Part shown: positions 61,745-64,000 of the stretch, one piece after another
How the letters are laid out: each line of letters begins with the position of its first letter
Numbering within the stretch: the first letter of the stretch is position 1
DNA from: Candidatus Synoicihabitans palmerolidicus
Lineage (GTDB): Bacteria > Verrucomicrobiota > Verrucomicrobiia > Opitutales > Opitutaceae
Reading direction: 5' to 3'
Length of the DNA stretch: 64,000 nt
Assembly: GCA_020809425.1 (NCBI GenBank)
Contig: JAGGDC010000001.1
Coordinates: forward strand, 1,488,001 to 1,552,000
Position numbers and translations under genes: made by a program
The notes under the pieces: generated by a model
Database searches by the model: none
Seen by the model: the letters and a program-made list of their open reading frames with translations, nothing else
Told to the model about the DNA's origin: nothing

Positions 61745-63100
61745 CTAACCCTCGGTAATGACCTTCTTTTCAGTCAGGGGCAGCATGACTCCCCGGCGGA
61801 ACAAGGTCACTTGGCCCGTGCTCGCCGAGACCACGACCGCAATGCACCTGGTCACCATGCTGATCGCCGCCGCCGCCGCGTGCCGACTGCCCAGTCCACT
61901 GGGTAACAGATGCTCCGTATCCATTGTCTCAATCAAGCTGCCGGCGGAAATCACCACTCCATCGCCGCGAATCACAAACGCACCATCGATGGTGGAAAAC
62001 TCCTTCACGGTCTCATCCATGAACGGGTTCAGAATATTCCGGTCTTCGTCCTTATAACCGTAAAACGGATTAAGTACTAATGGCTTAGTATATTTATCGA
62101 CCTGGGCTGTTCCGCCCAAAACAAAGAGACATCCCACTGGCTTCCCTTCACGGCCTTCGACCCCCAATTCCGTCGCCACTGCGATCACTCGCTCGAAAAC
62201 TTCCGGTTTCACATCATCAGGCAACAAATCTGCCTGTCCCGTCAGCAATGTCTGAAATTCACGCTCCACCTCGACCACACCGACCGTATCCAGCTGATTA
62301 CTCCCCTGCACACCGCCAATACAACAAAGGCGATCCGTAAACACGATGATCCCCCGGGTCAGCGCCACTAGGATAGCGCTTCGCACTTGAGCCAAACGCT
62401 GAGGCGAAAACGAGCGCACATGAATCACCTCGGCAAAAGTATCAAAAATTCCCGAGCCATCCGGCGCATTGTTCGTCACCAAAACTGACTTGATCTTCGG
62501 TGTCCACATCGAGACATCGATGCCTCCCACAAAAGTATCACCCATCACCAAAATCGCATCGCAGTCCGCCCCTTTGGCCACCCGGGCGGCCTCCCGGATC
62601 ATAAGCCGATTAATCTTATTTTGCTTTTGTGGAATCCGCCGGACGTTCATCCCCCCCAAGCCCGCGATCAATCGATCAAATAGTCCTTCAACTGTTTCCG
62701 CTTCCACCAAGCTGTTCACCAACTCCGGTTCCTTCACCAACCGCGCAATCGCCGCCAATACCTGTAAATAGTCGCGCGACTTCTCGTCTGCCAACAACAT
62801 GATCACCAAGTGGGAGCTTTCGGCCTCCGAGCTGTCGTGACGAATCCCCTCCCTGCTTCGACCGATGGCAAAAATATACCGCCGCCCCAGCCGAGCCCGC
62901 ACATGAGGCAGAGATACCCCCAGCCCCAGATAGGTGGTCATCGTGCTCTCTCTCGCCATCAACCCGCGCAGCAGTGGCTCCGTCTTTAAGTCTTCGAACC
63001 GATGAGCGCAGACCGCCAGCATCTCGCTGAGCGCTCCCTTCATGTCAGTGGCCTGAAGCTCTAGGATTCTACTCCGGGCGATTAATTTTTCGAGCCGCAT
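61745..63100 (-). CDS. Fusion of PTS EIIA-like domain, linker and DisA_N/DAC-like domain
   Basis: 451 residues from ATG 63100, intact. Residues about 1-150 look like a PTS EIIA type-2 domain: TTYLGLGVSLPHVRARLG (His in the phosphorylation position), then SHLVIMLLADEKSRDYLQVL. The middle (about 165-310, AKGADCDAILVMGDTFVGGI) resembles the pyruvate-kinase C-terminal-like domain of archaeal DacZ cyclases. The C-terminus has DGAFVIRGDGVVISAGSLIE and LGSRHAAAAAISMVTRCIAV, corresponding to the DGA and RHR motifs of diadenylate cyclases but with RHA instead of RHR. A c-di-AMP role controlled by phosphotransfer is an inference. It lies 29 bp downstream of nuoA. Confidence 0.78.
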   Translation of the reverse strand: MRLEKLIARSRILELQATDMKGALSEMLAVCAHRFEDLKTEPLLRGLMARESTMTTYLGLGVSLPHVRARLGRRYIFAIGRSREGIRHDSSEAESSHLVIMLLADEKSRDYLQVLAAIARLVKEPELVNSLVEAETVEGLFDRLIAGLGGMNVRRIPQKQNKINRLMIREAARVAKGADCDAILVMGDTFVGGIDVSMWTPKIKSVLVTNNAPDGSGIFDTFAEVIHVRSFSPQRLAQVRSAILVALTRGIIVFTDRLCCIGGVQGSNQLDTVGVVEVEREFQTLLTGQADLLPDDVKPEVFERVIAVATELGVEGREGKPVGCLFVLGGTAQVDKYTKPLVLNPFYGYKDEDRNILNPFMDETVKEFSTIDGAFVIRGDGVVISAGSLIETMDTEHLLPSGLGSRHAAAAAISMVTRCIAVVVSASTGQVTLFRRGVMLPLTEKKVITEG

Positions 63101-63129
63101 TCCCCGCTTTCTTGAATCTGGCTAGGCAC

Positions 63130-63507
63130 CTATTTCTCCCACTCCAGTGCGCCTTTCTTCACTTCGTAGAACAGCCCGAGCACGAGCACGAAGAGGAAAA
63201 ACATAATGGGAGACAGAATGGCCACATTGTTGGCGAGGAAGTCCCGGTAGACAAAAGTCCACGGAATCAGAAAAACGACCTCGATATCGAACAAAAGGAA
63301 CAACATCACGGTGACATAGAATTTCACCGAAAACCGTGTGTGCACGATCCCCTCCCCCTTCACGCCGCATTCGTAGGCGGTATCCTTGATCGGGCTCTTG
63401 AAACGCACTCGTTGCGCCGCGAAATGGTTAACGATATAGATCGTGAGCCCTACCCCGAGGGCTAGGATCGCTTGGATCAACAACGGTAAATAAGCGGCGG
63501 AGGTCAT
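63130..63507 (-). CDS. nuoA: NADH-quinone oxidoreductase subunit A
   Basis: 125 residues from ATG 63507 (MTSAAYLPLLIQAILALGVG). Three membrane segments, with the conserved loop SPIKDTAYECGVKGEG containing the Cys near the quinone channel, and FSVKFYVTVMLFLLFDIEVV. It is a membrane subunit of respiratory complex I. The next gene downstream is not nuoB but the EIIA/DAC fusion, so nuoA is separated from the rest of the complex. The frame is intact. Confidence 0.93.
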   Translation of the reverse strand: MTSAAYLPLLIQAILALGVGLTIYIVNHFAAQRVRFKSPIKDTAYECGVKGEGIVHTRFSVKFYVTVMLFLLFDIEVVFLIPWTFVYRDFLANNVAILSPIMFFLFVLVLGLFYEVKKGALEWEK

Positions 63508-63573
63508 GACAACTCTGATACAGGCGGCAGCCCCCATGGGCTGACAAGGCGAAACTCGTTTGATCGCGACCTA

Positions 63574-64000
63574 TCAGTCCACCCGGATGATTCTCTCCGG
63601 TAAATTAGCTAAACTCCCGACGGCCAACACCTCTGCGAATTCCAATGTGCGAATTTCTTCCGAAACAATGGGGAAACCCGCGTTCCGGCGATGTCGATTG
63701 ATCTTTTCCAACATCAACGTGTCCAGTGCGACCGGATCTGTACTTAACCAAACTTCCCGGTCTGAAACTGTATACAGAGAATTAAAAGCGGGACCGCCTA
63801 TAAACTGGTAGTGTTGCAGGCTCGCAATCGTGAACAACCAGGTCTGCCGTAACTCAGGGATCGCACTCATCTCCGCCACTGCCACCGGACCACTGGTCGC
63901 ACTATTGAAGAATCGTGCCGTATTCGAAGCATTCCACAGCGTCGCATTCACCAGCGCTCCGTTGATCCCCAACGTCGGATGATCGGTATAAACCGGCAGG
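63574..64000 (-). CDS. DUF362-like protein, C-terminal part (runs off the window)
   Basis: The frame is open from the window edge (VYTDHPTLGINGALVNATLW) to a stop at 63574. The segments LYTVSDREVWLSTDPVALDT and LMLEKINRHRRNAGFPI fit the C-terminal DPVALD motif of DUF362 proteins. These are often linked to Fe-S or periplasmic proteins of unclear function. The N-terminal part is not visible. It is transcribed towards nuoA, 66 bp away. Confidence 0.6.
   Translation of the reverse strand, partial: LPVYTDHPTLGINGALVNATLWNASNTARFFNSATSGPVAVAEMSAIPELRQTWLFTIASLQHYQFIGGPAFNSLYTVSDREVWLSTDPVALDTLMLEKINRHRRNAGFPIVSEEIRTLEFAEVLAVGSLANLPERIIRVD

Overview
The window looks like a chromosomal segment of a GC-rich member of Verrucomicrobiota, most likely order Opitutales/Opitutaceae. 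This rests on the gene set and on familiarity with that lineage: hemF-hemE-hemG, ileS followed by a TraR/DksA-type gene and lspA, argD-argB-argJ, rplM-rpsI, a TorF-type porin, a PEP-CTERM tail and S41/GH2 enzymes. No database search was possible, so the taxon is an inference. No rRNA, tRNA, CRISPR array or prophage was recognised.

Layout. 1-7434 is a pile-up of mobile DNA: an IS630 copy, the 5' tip of one group II intron, an internally deleted group II intron interrupted by an IS3 element, a DUF368/PopT gene, a DUF4338-ISAs1 element and a second IS3 element. 7435-11378 holds a truncated EamA transporter, an amidohydrolase fragment and two SAM methyltransferases, the second of Rsm22 type. 11586-16706 holds another DUF4338-ISAs1 element, prfC and a second IS630. 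16830-29020 is mostly housekeeping: a ROK kinase, a D,D-carboxypeptidase, a His-rich permease, hemF, hemE, hemG, ileS, a DksA-like gene, lspA and yicC. 29197-31628 holds another IS copy, a cut LytTR regulator and an intact 186-bp miniature element. 31731-40575 holds an S41 peptidase, a DEAD-box helicase, a beta-CASP nuclease, a GH2 enzyme and a DUF4174 protein. 40690-49209 is a second mobile cluster containing only gene fragments (CHASE4 sensor, ABC ATPase, glycosyltransferase, PEP-CTERM tail). 49253-59700 holds arginine biosynthesis, ribosomal proteins, a porin, a CCA-adding-type enzyme, transaldolase and a GH20-like gene. 59701-61650 is a chimeric IS. 61745-64000 holds a fused EIIA/diadenylate-cyclase-like gene, nuoA and a DUF362-type gene.

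Three themes stand out. (1) Two different transposases, each with a DUF4338 (DruA-type) N-terminal domain fused to an ISAs1-type catalytic domain, abut the same palindromic point in a repeat family; one intact copy of that repeat is 186 bp long and flanked by a perfect 9-bp direct repeat, so it is itself mobile. (2) The transposon copies are nested, chimeric, or internally deleted between short repeats. (3) Many genes that are normally essential or conserved (hemF, hemE, transaldolase) carry single-base frameshifts or single-codon stops, while long neighbours such as ileS are clean. This may be residual sequencing error, real decay, or both, and it limits every pseudogene call here.
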